Shown here piece by piece: positions 63,758 to 64,000 of a DNA stretch of 64,000 bases. The stretch spans positions 62,001 to 126,000 of the forward strand of contig NZ_LSZH01000016.1 in NCBI RefSeq assembly GCF_001647545.1, read 5' to 3'. The DNA is from Acinetobacter sp. SFB. Lineage in GTDB: Bacteria > Pseudomonadota > Gammaproteobacteria > Pseudomonadales > Moraxellaceae. A program made the position numbers and the translations under genes. Under the pieces are notes generated by a model that saw only the letters and a program-made list of their open reading frames with translations, was not told the origin of the DNA and searched no databases. Each line of letters opens with the position of its first letter. The first letter of the stretch is position 1.

Positions 63758-64000
63758 CTAATAACAAATACGGTTTCGGCCACTATTTTTAGCTTGATAA
63801 AGCTTATTATCAGCCATTTTAAAAACTTCGTTTACATCGTGTGAGTGTTTAGGCCAGAATGCAATTCCAATAGATAGCGTAATGGGACCGATAGAATTAA
63901 TATTGCTTGATTCCATGGTGTTTCGTAAGCGCTCAGCCGCGTTATAGGCCACATTAGGATCGGAAGTCGTCATTAATACAATAAACTCTTCTCCACCAAA
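63758..64000 (-). CDS. Diguanylate cyclase (GGDEF domain), partial
   Basis: The C-terminal 80 residues of a protein that enters from the right edge. The active-site motif FGGEEFIVL is visible at the edge, followed by ITLSIGIAFWPKHS and KMADNKLYQAKNSGRNRICY, typical of the GGDEF end. As a GGEEF protein it probably makes c-di-GMP from GTP. The sensor and membrane parts are outside the window. It is convergent with the LOV-EAL gene, so the two encode opposing activities side by side. Confidence 0.85.
   Translation of the reverse strand, partial: FGGEEFIVLMTTSDPNVAYNAAERLRNTMESSNINSIGPITLSIGIAFWPKHSHDVNEVFKMADNKLYQAKNSGRNRICY

Overview
The window looks like a chromosomal stretch of an Acinetobacter species. 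Base composition is AT-rich. The anthranilate dioxygenase and catechol dioxygenase proteins closely match those I know from Acinetobacter. Other typical genes are a phenylacetate (paa) cluster with divergent paaZ, a MesX/MesD methionine synthase pair, and a very large ESPR-type autotransporter. There are no rRNA, tRNA or CRISPR features that I can support. Identifications come from reading translations and motifs, without database searches.

Layout. (1) 1-4354, minus strand: three secreted proteins with DUF11-like domains, the last running off the left edge. (2) 5352-9331, plus strand: antABC and catA, converting anthranilate to catechol and then cis,cis-muconate. They are followed by a broken OprD-type porin, an AAHS-family aromatic acid transporter and two divergent AraC regulators. 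(3) 14586-19565: an ACS-type MFS transporter with a metallo-beta-lactamase-fold hydrolase, a cupin, two DUF202 membrane proteins and a kynurenine-formamidase-like hydrolase. Together these could be a peripheral route of unknown substrate. (4) 20588-24610: a dicarboxylate/amino acid symporter, a LysR regulator and aspartase. Two copies of the same 15-bp dyad (ATGC-N7-GCAT) tie them into one aspartate-use regulon. (5) 25190-28333: a MacAB-like ABC exporter cassette. (6) 29309-31967: mesX, mesD and a flavin reductase, an oxygen-linked, folate-independent methionine synthesis set. (7) 32675-46093: the paa cluster (paaABCDEFG, a paaH-paaJ deletion fusion, paaK, paaX, paaY), divergent paaZ and an MFS transporter. 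(8) 47589-59087, minus strand: a single 3832-residue glycine-repeat autotransporter. (9) 59340-60480: a graveyard of transposase fragments from at least three IS families. (10) 61169-64000: a GAF-PAS-LOV-GGDEF-EAL protein convergent with a partial GGEEF diguanylate cyclase.

Functional reading. The chromosome segment is mainly catabolic: anthranilate, phenylacetate and aspartate. It is interspersed with surface proteins and c-di-GMP signalling. The most surprising observation is an in-frame deletion that joins the first ~46 residues of PaaH to PaaJ lacking its first ~85 residues. This should remove both enzymes of lower phenylacetate beta-oxidation while leaving the operon continuous. Other notable points are the photoreceptor-type LOV motif in the GGDEF-EAL protein, the ~210-residue non-repetitive insert in the giant autotransporter, a perfect 10-bp inverted repeat matching the PaaX half-site, and a four-unit 16-bp tandem repeat between paaX and paaY.
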